Shown here piece after piece: positions 1 through 8,697 of a DNA stretch of 64,000 nucleotides. Under the pieces are notes generated by a model. It was not told the origin of the DNA and searched no databases. It saw nothing but the letters and a program-made list of their open reading frames with translations. Source of the stretch: Thermovibrio ammonificans HB-1 (GTDB lineage Bacteria; Aquificota; Aquificia; Desulfurobacteriales; Desulfurobacteriaceae); NCBI RefSeq assembly GCF_000185805.1, contig NC_014926.1, forward strand, positions 1,234,501 to 1,298,500, given 5' to 3'. Each line of letters starts with the position of its first letter. The stretch's first letter is position 1. The translations under genes were made by a program, and so were the position numbers.

Positions 1-1123
1 AACAGGTTCCCTCCCCCTCGCGGGTCTCAACCTCAACCTTACCTCCCATCTTGTCAACGGCCAGCTTCACTATCGAGAGGCCGAGCCCCGTTCCTCCCAG
101 CTTCCTCGACCTCGAGCGCTCAACCCGGTAAAACCGCTCAAAGATGAAAGGCAGGTGGGACTTAGGAATACCGTAACCGGTATCGCAAACCGATATCTCA
201 ACCTCCTTGGCGTGCTCCCTGAAGGAGATTTCAATCTCTCCACCGTCCCTGTTGTACTTTATGGCGTTATCTATGAGGTTCTTCAAAACTGCATAGAGCA
301 TCTTCTCGTCGGCGTAAACGGCCGCCTCCTGGGGAACCGAGAGCTTCACCTTCAGCTGCTTCCTCACTATAAAGTCGGAGAGCCCCTTCAGTATCTCTCT
401 TACAAGGGGGAGAAGCTCAACTTCCTGGAGCTTCACCGTAAGGTTTGTACTGTCGAGCCTCGAGAGGGTCAGGAAGTCCTCTATGAGCTGCTCCATGAAA
501 GTAATCCTCTCAAGGGCCCTCTTAACGAAGTGGGAGGCCTTAGGGTTGTTACCACACTCCTCCTCAAGGGCTTCAAGGGAGAGCTTCAGGGCCGCAAGGG
601 GCGTTTTGAGCTCGTGGGAGGCGTTGGCTATAAAGTCCTTTTTCAGGTTCTCATACTGCTTTATGGGCGTTAAGTCTATGAGGAGCAGAACCTTCTCGTC
701 CATATCGGAGCCGAAAATTATCTGAACGTAACGGTCTTTAACCTTTTTCTCCTGCCACACCTTGTACTTCTCGTTAAAAGCCTCGTTTATGAGGGAGACT
801 ATGTCGAAGTTCTTTATCGCCTGGTAGAAGAACTTACCGGTATCCTCGGGCTTTATATCAAGGAGCTCCCTCGCAAACCGGTTGGTGAAAACAATCCTGC
901 CGTAAGGGTCCATTATCACTATTCCCTCGCGAATGAGCGAGAGGGCACGGGCAAGGAGCTTAGAGCGGTCTACGGGGGGCTCCCGGCGTCGGAGCTCCCG
1001 CCTCAGCCGGCGCATCTGGTTCAGAAGCTCCCTCCTCTTACGCCTCTCGTAGAGAAAAGCAAGAGTGGCAACGGAGAAAAGCAGCACGAGAAATATGACC
1101 AGGGCGGTCAGAACACCTTCCAA
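1..1123 (-). CDS. PhoR-like sensor histidine kinase (3' end beyond window)
   Basis: Membrane-bound two-component sensor kinase. Read on the minus strand from a TTG at 1123, it has one N-terminal membrane helix (residues ~4-24), a basic linker, a PAS-like domain (~55-150), the dimerisation/phosphoacceptor motif DFIANASHELKTPL with His ~170, and an ATPase domain with N box (NLIDNAIKYN), G1 (DTGYGIP), F box (FERFYR) and G2 (GTGLGLSIV). Only the last residues are cut off by the window edge. The short N terminus with a single helix and no periplasmic loop resembles the PhoR/cytoplasmic-sensing subgroup. A purine-rich AAAGGGG lies upstream of the TTG; no better start was seen. The partner response regulator is not in the window, so the signal is unknown. 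Confidence 0.88.
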   Translation of the reverse strand, partial: MEGVLTALVIFLVLLFSVATLAFLYERRKRRELLNQMRRLRRELRRREPPVDRSKLLARALSLIREGIVIMDPYGRIVFTNRFARELLDIKPEDTGKFFYQAIKNFDIVSLINEAFNEKYKVWQEKKVKDRYVQIIFGSDMDEKVLLLIDLTPIKQYENLKKDFIANASHELKTPLAALKLSLEALEEECGNNPKASHFVKRALERITFMEQLIEDFLTLSRLDSTNLTVKLQEVELLPLVREILKGLSDFIVRKQLKVKLSVPQEAAVYADEKMLYAVLKNLIDNAIKYNRDGGEIEISFREHAKEVEISVCDTGYGIPKSHLPFIFERFYRVERSRSRKLGGTGLGLSIVKLAVDKMGGKVEVETREGEGTC

Positions 1124-1188
1124 GCCCTAACCCCTTTTGAGATTTCACCGTTTAAAGGTTATTATTGTAGAAAACCAACTATCCATAG

Positions 1189-2778
<1,590 letters not shown>

Positions 2779-2792
<14 letters not shown>

Positions 2793-3648
2793 CGTAGGCA
2801 GTCCCATCCCCACACACCTCTACGCTTAAATCGACCCAGGTAGCGGCAGTTATAAGCTTACTCGTGGAAACGTAGTCAACGGGAAGGGCGGCCACCCTCT
2901 TCAGGGTATCAAGGGTTATACCTCCCGACAGCTCAATTTTAACCGAGGAGCGCTTTCTTAAGAGCTCTACCGCCTCGGGAACTTCCTCAAGGGGCCAGTT
3001 GTCGAGCATAACTATGTCTACAAGGTCTAAAACGGGAAGGAGTTGGCGGAGCTCGTTCCAGTTCTGAACCTCCACCTCGACCTTTGCGGTTGCCGGCTTA
3101 ACGGCACAAACCCGCCTGACGGCCTCCTCTACACCGCCGCAGGCTGCTATGTGGTTATCTTTAACCATAACGGCATCGTAAAGGCCGAACCGGTGGTTAA
3201 GGGCACCTCCCACCCTGGTGGCGTACTTCTCAAAGAGCCTGAGGCCGGGAGTCGTTTTTCTGGTGTCAAGGAGCTTCACCCGAGAGCCCTTCAGCGCCTC
3301 TACGAACCGTCTGGTGTTGGTGGCTATACCGCTTAAACGCTGAAGGAGGTTCAGAGCGGTTCTCTCACAGGTGAGAATCGAGGAAACCGGACCCTCAACT
3401 CTCGCGAAAACCGTCCCGGGCTTTAAAAGCTCCCCCTCACCCAAAAGGGGAGTAAACTCCACTGAAGGGTCGTAAAGGGAGAAGACCTTGCGAGCAAAGG
3501 GAAGGCCGCACAGGAGGCACTCCTCCTTGGCTATAAAAACGGCCTCTACCCTTTTGGAGGGCAGGGCGCTACTGGTAATATCCCCAACAACGCCCAGGTC
3601 TTCGTTGAGAAAGTTTACAATTAACTGCTCAACCAGAAGAGGGTTCAC
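2779..3648 (-). CDS. nadC: nicotinate-nucleotide pyrophosphorylase (quinolinate phosphoribosyltransferase)
   Basis: Converts quinolinate and PRPP to nicotinate mononucleotide in de novo NAD synthesis. 289 residues from the GTG at 3648. Family motifs: EDLGVVGDITS near the N terminus, ERTALNLLQRLSGIAT (~100), DTRKTTPGLR (~130), KYATRVGGALNHR, MVKDNHI (~175) and LSGGI (~245). The open frame extends upstream to 3726, but the GTG at 3648 has GGAGG five bases before it and begins where homologues begin. The longer form would run into the start of the divergent pgsA. It is first in an operon with the cvpA-like gene. Its ribosome site is shared with pgsA on the other strand (see 3654-3663). Confidence 0.95.
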
Positions 3649-3653
3649 CGAAA

Positions 3654-3663
3654 CCTCCGGAGG
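3654..3663. promoter_or_regulatory. palindromic Shine-Dalgarno shared by divergent nadC and pgsA
   Basis: The perfect palindrome CCTCCGGAGG lies in the 19 bases between the GTG of nadC (3648, minus) and the GTG of pgsA (3668, plus). Read on either strand it supplies GGAGG: four bases before the pgsA start and five before the nadC start. Promoters for each gene must therefore lie inside the other gene's coding region, so the 5' ends of the two transcripts would overlap antisense. A TACAAT sequence at 3616-3621 is a possible pgsA -10, but no matching -35 was seen. Confidence 0.7.
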
Positions 3664-3667
3664 AAAG

Positions 3668-4207
3668 GTGGTAACCGTTCCCAACCTGATAACGCTCTTC
3701 AGGGTCTTTATGGTACCAGCATTCATTATGGCCTCTTTTTACAGGGAGTTCAAGCTGGCACTCTTGGTTTTCCTTGCCGCCGCAGTGAGCGACGCCCTCG
3801 ACGGCTTCCTGGCAAGGCGCCTGAACCAGGTTTCCCAGCTGGGCGTAATCATGGACCCGCTGGCAGACAAAGCCCTCATAGACTCGGGTTTCCTCTTCCT
3901 CTCCTACGCAGACGGCAAGATACCGCCGTGGCTAACGGTGATAGTGATTTCCCGGGACCTCCTCATACTCTCAGGAGGGTGGCTGCTGTCTGCATTCGGC
4001 AAGCTCAAGAAGCTCCGCCCCACGCCCCTGGGGAAGGCCACTGCGTTTTTGCAGTTCACAACCATACTGATAACGCTGCTCCACTTGAACTTCCAGCTGT
4101 GTAACACTATCTGTTTAAAGGGGCTCTACTTAACAACGGCGGCCTTCACCGTTGCCTCTGCCGTTGAGTACACGGTGAAGGGGATAGGGGAGCTCAGTAG
4201 TGAGTAG
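3668..4207 (+). CDS. pgsA: CDP-diacylglycerol-glycerol-3-phosphate 3-phosphatidyltransferase
   Basis: Membrane enzyme that makes phosphatidylglycerol phosphate from CDP-diacylglycerol and glycerol 3-phosphate. 179 residues, typical length. Begins VVTVPNLITLFRV, the family's N-terminal signature. The CDP-alcohol phosphotransferase motif DG-x2-AR-x8-G-x3-D-x3-D is present as SDALDGFLARR...GVIMDPLADK (~45-75). Four to five hydrophobic helices follow. The frame is open back to 3488, but that stretch is antisense to nadC; GTG 3668 has GGAGG four bases upstream. Its end overlaps the next gene by 8 bases, starting a chain of overlapping genes that runs to 7631. Confidence 0.93.
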   Translation: MVTVPNLITLFRVFMVPAFIMASFYREFKLALLVFLAAAVSDALDGFLARRLNQVSQLGVIMDPLADKALIDSGFLFLSYADGKIPPWLTVIVISRDLLILSGGWLLSAFGKLKKLRPTPLGKATAFLQFTTILITLLHLNFQLCNTICLKGLYLTTAAFTVASAVEYTVKGIGELSSE

Positions 4208-5261
4208 ATACCTTGCGGAAATCTACCTGTTTACAACCATCGTTGTCCTGATTGCCCTGCTCTTCCTGCTGAAGCCCGCCGTAATGCCCTTCTTCATAGC
4301 ATCAACGGTGGCCTACCTGTTCCACCCACTATTTGGCTTTTTCAAAAAGAGCTTCAAGGGGAACGTTAAGCTGGCGGCCGCCTCAACGCTGGCCGCAATA
4401 GGGCTCGTAATCTTCATCACCCTTTTCATCATACTCCCAACAATCTTCGAACAGGTTCAGAGCTTCATCACCTACCTGCCCACGCTTATGCAGAAGCTCG
4501 ACGCCGTAATCTACAAAACCTTCGGAGAGCACCTGCTAAAAAGGTTCCACTTCAACGCAGAAGGCTTCCACGAGATAATCAAGGAGCTCTACAGCAAACT
4601 CGGGAACCTGCCCATAGGGAACCTGCTATCGAAGCTCTTCTCGGGGGTCTTCTCCATACTCTCGATACTCATCAACCTGTTCGTAATCCCCTTCCTCACC
4701 TACTACTTCTTAACAACCGGAGACAAGGTTTTAGAGCTCTACATAAAAACGGCCCCCAAGAGGATACAGGCCGAGCTTAAGGCCCTGATAGACAAGGTCC
4801 ACTCCTCCCTGTCGAGCTACCTGCTGGGGCAGGTGGCCGTTGCGGTTTTCGTAGGGGTCTACCTAAGCGTAGGGCTGTGGCTTGTAAAGATAAAGTACGC
4901 GCTCCTCATAGGGTTCATTGCAGGCGTTTTAAACATGATTCCCTACGTCGGCTTCTTCTCGGGCCTCATACCGTCGCTCCTGCTTGCGGCCTTCGACAAC
5001 GGAACCTGGAGCGCCGTTATAGGGGTTTTAATCGTTTTCCTCACTGAAGTGGGGCTCGAGAACCTGATTTACCCGCTGGTTATGAGCAGAACAACCGGAA
5101 TAAACCCGATACTGATTCTCCTTGCAACCTTCGTAGGAGGCTACGCCGGAGGCTTCCTCGGCATCGTGATAGCGGTTCCAGTTGCGGTAATGGCAGTTCC
5201 AATATTCGAGAGCTTCCTGGAGAAAAAGGAGGGAAGCATTGCTACTGGGGGTAACGGGTAA
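4200..5261 (+). CDS. AI-2E family transporter / PerM-like permease
   Basis: 353-residue polytopic membrane protein. The pattern is that of the AI-2E/PerM/YhhT family: two N-terminal helices with LKPAVMPFFIASTVAYLFHP, an amphipathic region (~85-140) without strong membrane character, then five or six helices with GVLNMIPYVGFF and a C-terminal GIVIAVPVA. Substrates in the family are mostly unproven; some members are proposed Na+/H+ antiporters. The GTG start at 4200 overlaps pgsA by 8 bases and its end overlaps coaE by 23 bases, suggesting translational coupling. Confidence 0.85.
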   Translation: MSRYLAEIYLFTTIVVLIALLFLLKPAVMPFFIASTVAYLFHPLFGFFKKSFKGNVKLAAASTLAAIGLVIFITLFIILPTIFEQVQSFITYLPTLMQKLDAVIYKTFGEHLLKRFHFNAEGFHEIIKELYSKLGNLPIGNLLSKLFSGVFSILSILINLFVIPFLTYYFLTTGDKVLELYIKTAPKRIQAELKALIDKVHSSLSSYLLGQVAVAVFVGVYLSVGLWLVKIKYALLIGFIAGVLNMIPYVGFFSGLIPSLLLAAFDNGTWSAVIGVLIVFLTEVGLENLIYPLVMSRTTGINPILILLATFVGGYAGGFLGIVIAVPVAVMAVPIFESFLEKKEGSIATGGNG

Positions 5262-5811
5262 CATAGGGGCGGGAAAGTCCACTTTCTGTGCCTTCTTAAA
5301 GAGCTTCGGCCTTCCCGTTTACAGCGCAGACGACATAGGCAAAGAGCTCCTGAAGAAAAACGCCCCGGCCCACGGGCCCGTAGTTGAAGCCTTCGGCAAG
5401 CAGATACTCAGGCCCGACGGCGAGATATCCACCAAAAAGCTTGCCGACCTGGTATTCAGAGAGCCCGAGAAGCTGAAGCTCCTCACCTCCATAACCCACC
5501 CCCTAATACTGGAAAGGATAGCCCAGATAGGCTCAAAACACCCCTTGGCGGTGGTTGAAGCGGCAGTAATGGTGGAGTACGGCTGGCAGGAGCACTTCGA
5601 CAAGGTGGCCGTTGTGTTCGCCTACAGGGGTCAGAGAATCCTGAGGGCAGCCCGGAAGTTCGGGATAGCAGAGGCCCTAAGGAGAGATTCCCTTCAGCTT
5701 CCCTACGGGGAAAAGTTAAAATACGCCCATTACCTCATATGCAACACAGACTCACCGCTACACCTAAAAGAGCAGGCGGAAAAACTGGCAAAGGAGCTGG
5801 AGGTCCTGTGA
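5239..5811 (+). CDS. coaE: dephospho-CoA kinase
   Basis: Phosphorylates dephospho-CoA at the 3'-hydroxyl, the last step of CoA synthesis. 190 residues. The P-loop GNIGAGKS is at residues ~7-14, followed by FCAFLKSFGLPVYSADDI (the conserved D-x-D/ADD motif) and HPLI (~90). The TTG start at 5239 lies inside the end of the preceding permease gene, with GGAGGG six to eight bases upstream, and gives the P-loop at the expected distance from the N terminus. The last codons overlap ymdB by 4 bases (GTGA). Confidence 0.93.
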   Translation: MLLGVTGNIGAGKSTFCAFLKSFGLPVYSADDIGKELLKKNAPAHGPVVEAFGKQILRPDGEISTKKLADLVFREPEKLKLLTSITHPLILERIAQIGSKHPLAVVEAAVMVEYGWQEHFDKVAVVFAYRGQRILRAARKFGIAEALRRDSLQLPYGEKLKYAHYLICNTDSPLHLKEQAEKLAKELEVL

Positions 5812-6608
5812 GAGTAGCCCTTATAGGGGACGTTGTAGGCAGGCCCGGAAGGAGGGCCCTCCACCTGTGGCTTCAGGAGCACGGAAAGGAGATAGACCTC
5901 TGCATAGCGAACGGCGAGAACGCCGCCGGAGGCTTCGGGCTCACCGAGAAGATAACCAAAGCCCTCCTCTCCTACGGCGTAGACGTTATAACGGGAGGTA
6001 ACCACACCTTCGACAAGAAGGAGATTTTCCAGTTCATAGACAACTACCCCATTTTAAGGCCGGCCAACTACCCCGAGGGCACGCCCGGCAAAGGGTTCAT
6101 AACCGTAGAGGTTAAAGGGCTGAAAGTTCTGGTTGTTAACCTGATGGGCCGGGTGTTTATGGAGTGCCTGGACAACCCCTTCAAAGTGTTCGACAAAGTG
6201 GTAGAGGAGAACGAGGCAGACCTTGTAATAGTTGACTTCCACGGGGAAGCTTCCTCCGAGAAGCAGGCCTTCGGGTTCTACGCAGACGGCAGGGCAACGG
6301 CCGTTTACGGAACCCACACCCACGTTCAGACGGCCGACCTGAGGCTGCTGCCTAAAGGAACACTCTACATAACCGACTTAGGGATGTGCGGCGCAACAGA
6401 CTCGGTAATAGGGATGGAGCCGGCAGAGGGGGTCGAAAGGTTCGTTAAGCAGCTGCCGGTCCGCTTTAAGGTCCCCGAAAAGCCGAAGCTCATTCAGCTG
6501 TGCGGCGTTGTGTTTGAATACGACCCTCAGCTCAAGCAGATAACCTCCTTTGAGAGAATCTACAAGCTCTACGAGAGGAGAGAAGATGGCAGTTATACTG
6601 GACGGTAA
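5808..6608 (+). CDS. ymdB: YmdB-type metallophosphoesterase (TIGR00282 family)
   Basis: Calcineurin-like phosphoesterase; the Bacillus and Deinococcus homologues hydrolyse 2',3'-cyclic nucleotides. 266 residues. Metal-binding motifs: IGDVVGRPGR (~6-15), NGENAAGGFG (~38-47), GGNHTFD (~66-72), DFHGEA (~145) and GTHTHVQTAD (~170-180). The start is the GTG overlapping the coaE stop (GTGA), because the protein then begins VRVALIGDVVG as homologues do. The open frame upstream to 5739 is antisense-free but not conserved. The last 23 bases overlap folD. Confidence 0.9.
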   Translation: MRVALIGDVVGRPGRRALHLWLQEHGKEIDLCIANGENAAGGFGLTEKITKALLSYGVDVITGGNHTFDKKEIFQFIDNYPILRPANYPEGTPGKGFITVEVKGLKVLVVNLMGRVFMECLDNPFKVFDKVVEENEADLVIVDFHGEASSEKQAFGFYADGRATAVYGTHTHVQTADLRLLPKGTLYITDLGMCGATDSVIGMEPAEGVERFVKQLPVRFKVPEKPKLIQLCGVVFEYDPQLKQITSFERIYKLYERREDGSYTGR

Positions 6609-7440
6609 GGCGCTTTCCGAGAAGATAAGGGCCCAGATAAAGGAGGAAGTTGAAGCCCTAAAGGAGCGGTTCGGCAGGGCTCCCACCCTTGCGGTTGTCC
6701 TGGTGGGCAACAACCCGGCAAGCGAGATATACGTGAGGAACAAGGAGAAGGCGTGCCAGAAGGTGGGTATAAACTCCGTGGTTCTTAAACTCCCCGAAAC
6801 GGTTACACAGGAAGAGCTCAACGAGAGGGTTTTTAAGCTCAACGAAGACGAGACGGTAGACGGCATAATAGTCCAGCTACCGCTGCCGGAGCACCTTTCG
6901 TGCAGGGAAGTTCTCAACTACATCTCGCCCGAGAAAGACGTTGACGGCTTCCACCCGGTAAACGCCGGAAAGTGTATGCTGGGCCTCTACGACGAAGGAC
7001 TAATGCCCTGCACGCCGGCGGGTGTTATGAAGTTCTTTGAGGAGTACAACATAGAGCTTCAGGGCAAAAACGCCGTTATGGTGGGCCACAGCAACATAGT
7101 GGGCAAACCCCTTGCAAATATGCTCCTTAACGCAAACGCCACAGTTTCGGTCTGCCACGTATACACAAAAGACCTTGCGGCCTATACCCGACAGGCCGAT
7201 ATACTCTGCGTGGCAACCGGCGTTCCCCACCTTATAAAGGCGGATATGGTCAAGGAGGGAGCCGTTGTAATCGACATAGGCATAAGCCGGGTTAATGGTA
7301 AGATAGTAGGAGATGTAGATTTTGAAAAAGTTAAAGAGAAAGCGGCTGCCATAACTCCGGTTCCCGGAGGGGTAGGCCCCATGACCATAACAATGCTCCT
7401 TTTCAACACGGTTAAGGCGTTTAAAATGAGGATAAAGTGA
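6586..7440 (+). CDS. folD: bifunctional methylenetetrahydrofolate dehydrogenase/cyclohydrolase
   Basis: Interconverts 5,10-methylene-, methenyl- and 10-formyl-tetrahydrofolate. 284 residues, usual size. Catalytic Y-x3-K motif as YVRNKEKACQKVG (~50-60), VQLPLP (~98), the P-x-T-P motif PCTPAGVMKFF (~140), the nucleotide-binding GHSNIVGKP (~165) and the C-terminal PVPGGVGPMT (~260). The ATG at 6586 (MAVILDG) was chosen over in-frame codons back to 6550. It overlaps ymdB by 23 bases and the ferredoxin gene by 4 bases. Confidence 0.96.
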   Translation: MAVILDGKALSEKIRAQIKEEVEALKERFGRAPTLAVVLVGNNPASEIYVRNKEKACQKVGINSVVLKLPETVTQEELNERVFKLNEDETVDGIIVQLPLPEHLSCREVLNYISPEKDVDGFHPVNAGKCMLGLYDEGLMPCTPAGVMKFFEEYNIELQGKNAVMVGHSNIVGKPLANMLLNANATVSVCHVYTKDLAAYTRQADILCVATGVPHLIKADMVKEGAVVIDIGISRVNGKIVGDVDFEKVKEKAAAITPVPGGVGPMTITMLLFNTVKAFKMRIK

Positions 7441-7631
7441 AAGTTATCCCCTACATAGACCAGGAAAGGTGTATAGGGTGTGAAATATGCGTAGATGTGT
7501 GCCCGACAGGCGTCTTTGAAATGAGCGGAAATAAGGCCGTAGTTATGAAACCCGAAGCCTGTAACGGGTGCGGACTGTGCGTTGAAAACTGCCCCGTAGA
7601 CGTTATAACCCTTAAATGGACAGACCTTTAA
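7437..7631 (+). CDS. 2[4Fe-4S] ferredoxin
   Basis: 64-residue soluble electron carrier. Two classic cluster motifs are visible: CIGCEICVDVCP (residues ~12-23) and CNGCGLCVENCP (~42-53). Each has C-x2-C-x2-C-x3-C-P, giving two [4Fe-4S] clusters. A GTG start overlaps the folD stop (GTGA). Low-potential ferredoxins of this kind feed the reductive TCA cycle carboxylases, but the redox partner cannot be read from here. It is the last gene of the pgsA chain; an extended -10 element follows at 7640-7648. Confidence 0.93.
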   Translation: MKVIPYIDQERCIGCEICVDVCPTGVFEMSGNKAVVMKPEACNGCGLCVENCPVDVITLKWTDL

Positions 7632-7639
7632 ACCGCCTA

Positions 7640-7648
7640 TGGTAAAAT
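7640..7648 (+). promoter_or_regulatory. extended -10 element upstream of DUF4149 gene
   Basis: TGG followed directly by TAAAAT (7643-7648), 33 bases before the ATG at 7687. The TGn-(-10) arrangement resembles an extended sigma70 -10. No convincing -35 lies 16-18 bases upstream, so this is tentative. Confidence 0.35.
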
Positions 7649-7686
7649 TCCCCCGAGATTTCTCAAAAGCTTAGGGAGTTTTCCGT

Positions 7687-8148
7687 ATGTACTTTCTGTT
7701 AAAATCGCTCTACCTCTACTCAGTATCGCTGTGGGTAGGCTCCCTCTTCTTCTTCACGGTTGTAGGTGCCCCCATGGCCTTCAAGGTTCTAAAAAAAGAG
7801 GAGGCGGGAAAGTACACCGGCAGCGTGTTCCCCAAGTACTTCGGACTGGGATACCTGTTCGGAGCCGCCGCTTTGGTATCGTTTTACCTGCTTACAAAGG
7901 GCAACTTAAACGCAGTTTCGTGGCTGAACCTTGCCCTTTTGCTCTTAATGAACCTGCTGAACTTTGCAAACGGCCTCTTTATAGTGCCGAAAGCGGGCCT
8001 TTTAAAGGCCTCCTTCTACAGAACGAACGACAAAAGCTACTACGATAAGTTCCTGAAACTCCACACAGTCTCCATGGTGCTAAACGCCGTTACGCTCGTT
8101 TTAGGCCTTATGGTAATAGGCATAACCGCCCTCTACTTAACCTTTTAG
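7687..8148 (+). CDS. DUF4149-like membrane protein
   Basis: 153 residues with four hydrophobic segments (roughly 5-30, 55-72, 78-95, 128-150). The N-terminal pattern SLWVGSLFFFTVVGAPMAF and the FPKYFGLGYLFGA segment fit the DUF4149/TMEM205-like family, whose function is not established. It begins a new transcription unit after the ferredoxin, followed 9 bases later by the LapA-like gene. The family assignment is by pattern only. Confidence 0.7.
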   Translation: MYFLLKSLYLYSVSLWVGSLFFFTVVGAPMAFKVLKKEEAGKYTGSVFPKYFGLGYLFGAAALVSFYLLTKGNLNAVSWLNLALLLLMNLLNFANGLFIVPKAGLLKASFYRTNDKSYYDKFLKLHTVSMVLNAVTLVLGLMVIGITALYLTF

Positions 8149-8157
8149 AGCGGTAAG

Positions 8158-8493
8158 ATGACGCTGAAACAGAACGTATACGCCATCATCGTTACCCTGA
8201 TAGTCGGCGGGGTGACGCTGTTTGCCCTCCAGAACTTTCAAGACGTTAACGTAACGATTCCCTTCGTAGGTGTTTTCCACACAAAGCTCTTCGTGGTTAT
8301 AGTCTTCTCGTTCCTTGCGGGCTTTTTAACGGCCGGTTTCCTGTCGCTGATAATGAAGCTCTTTGCACTGCCCACAACCATAAAGCGAAAGAGGAGAAAG
8401 GGTGAGGCTGGACCAGTTTCTGAAGCTGGCACGGATAGTAAAGAGGAGGAGTCTGGCCAAGGAGCTGTGCGACAACAGGGTGGTAAGGATTAA
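8158..8493 (+). CDS. LapA-domain (DUF1049) membrane protein
   Basis: 111 residues. Two membrane helices (~8-24 and ~43-65) frame a short loop containing NFQDVNVTIPFVG, the signature of the LapA/DUF1049 (lipopolysaccharide assembly protein A) family. After helix 2 comes a basic stretch, then an unusual polar tail rich in Gly, Glu, Ser and Gln. The last 92 bases, encoding that tail, overlap the start of the S4-domain gene in another frame. No stop codon in this frame allows a shorter protein. Confidence 0.78.
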   Translation: MTLKQNVYAIIVTLIVGGVTLFALQNFQDVNVTIPFVGVFHTKLFVVIVFSFLAGFLTAGFLSLIMKLFALPTTIKRKRRKGEAGPVSEAGTDSKEEESGQGAVRQQGGKD

Positions 8494-8689
8494 CGGCCAG
8501 CCTGCAAAACCTTCGCGGGAAGTAAAAGAGGGCGACCTTATAGAGATAGACACAGTAACCCGCTACCTGAAGGTGGAGGTTTTAAAGGTCCCCTCCGGCA
8601 AGAACGTCTCCAAGAAGGAGGCGAGGGAGCTCTACAGGGTTATCGAGGAGAGGCGTAAGAGCGTAGACGACATAATAGACCTCATTTAG
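8402..8689 (+). CDS. S4-domain RNA-binding protein, RqcP/Hsp15-like
   Basis: 95 residues. The S4 fold is seen directly at the N terminus: MRLDQFLKLARIVKRRSLA, then VVRINGQPAKPSREVKEGD. This is the arrangement of RqcP (YabO), which binds stalled 50S subunits in ribosome quality control, and of Hsp15. The GTG at 8402 is fixed by the conserved 'RLDxFL' start, so the 92-base overlap with the LapA-like gene is real. The C-terminal region (SKKEAREL...) also fits RqcP. Which of the two functions applies cannot be decided from sequence alone. Confidence 0.85.
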   Translation: MRLDQFLKLARIVKRRSLAKELCDNRVVRINGQPAKPSREVKEGDLIEIDTVTRYLKVEVLKVPSGKNVSKKEARELYRVIEERRKSVDDIIDLI

Positions 8690-8697
8690 GGGTAGCC

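Noticed and set aside
3488-3667. Longer pgsA with an N-terminal extension of about 60 residues
   Set aside because: The added part is antisense to nadC, not like any pgsA N terminus, and the GTG at 3668 has a good ribosome site and the family's conserved first residues.
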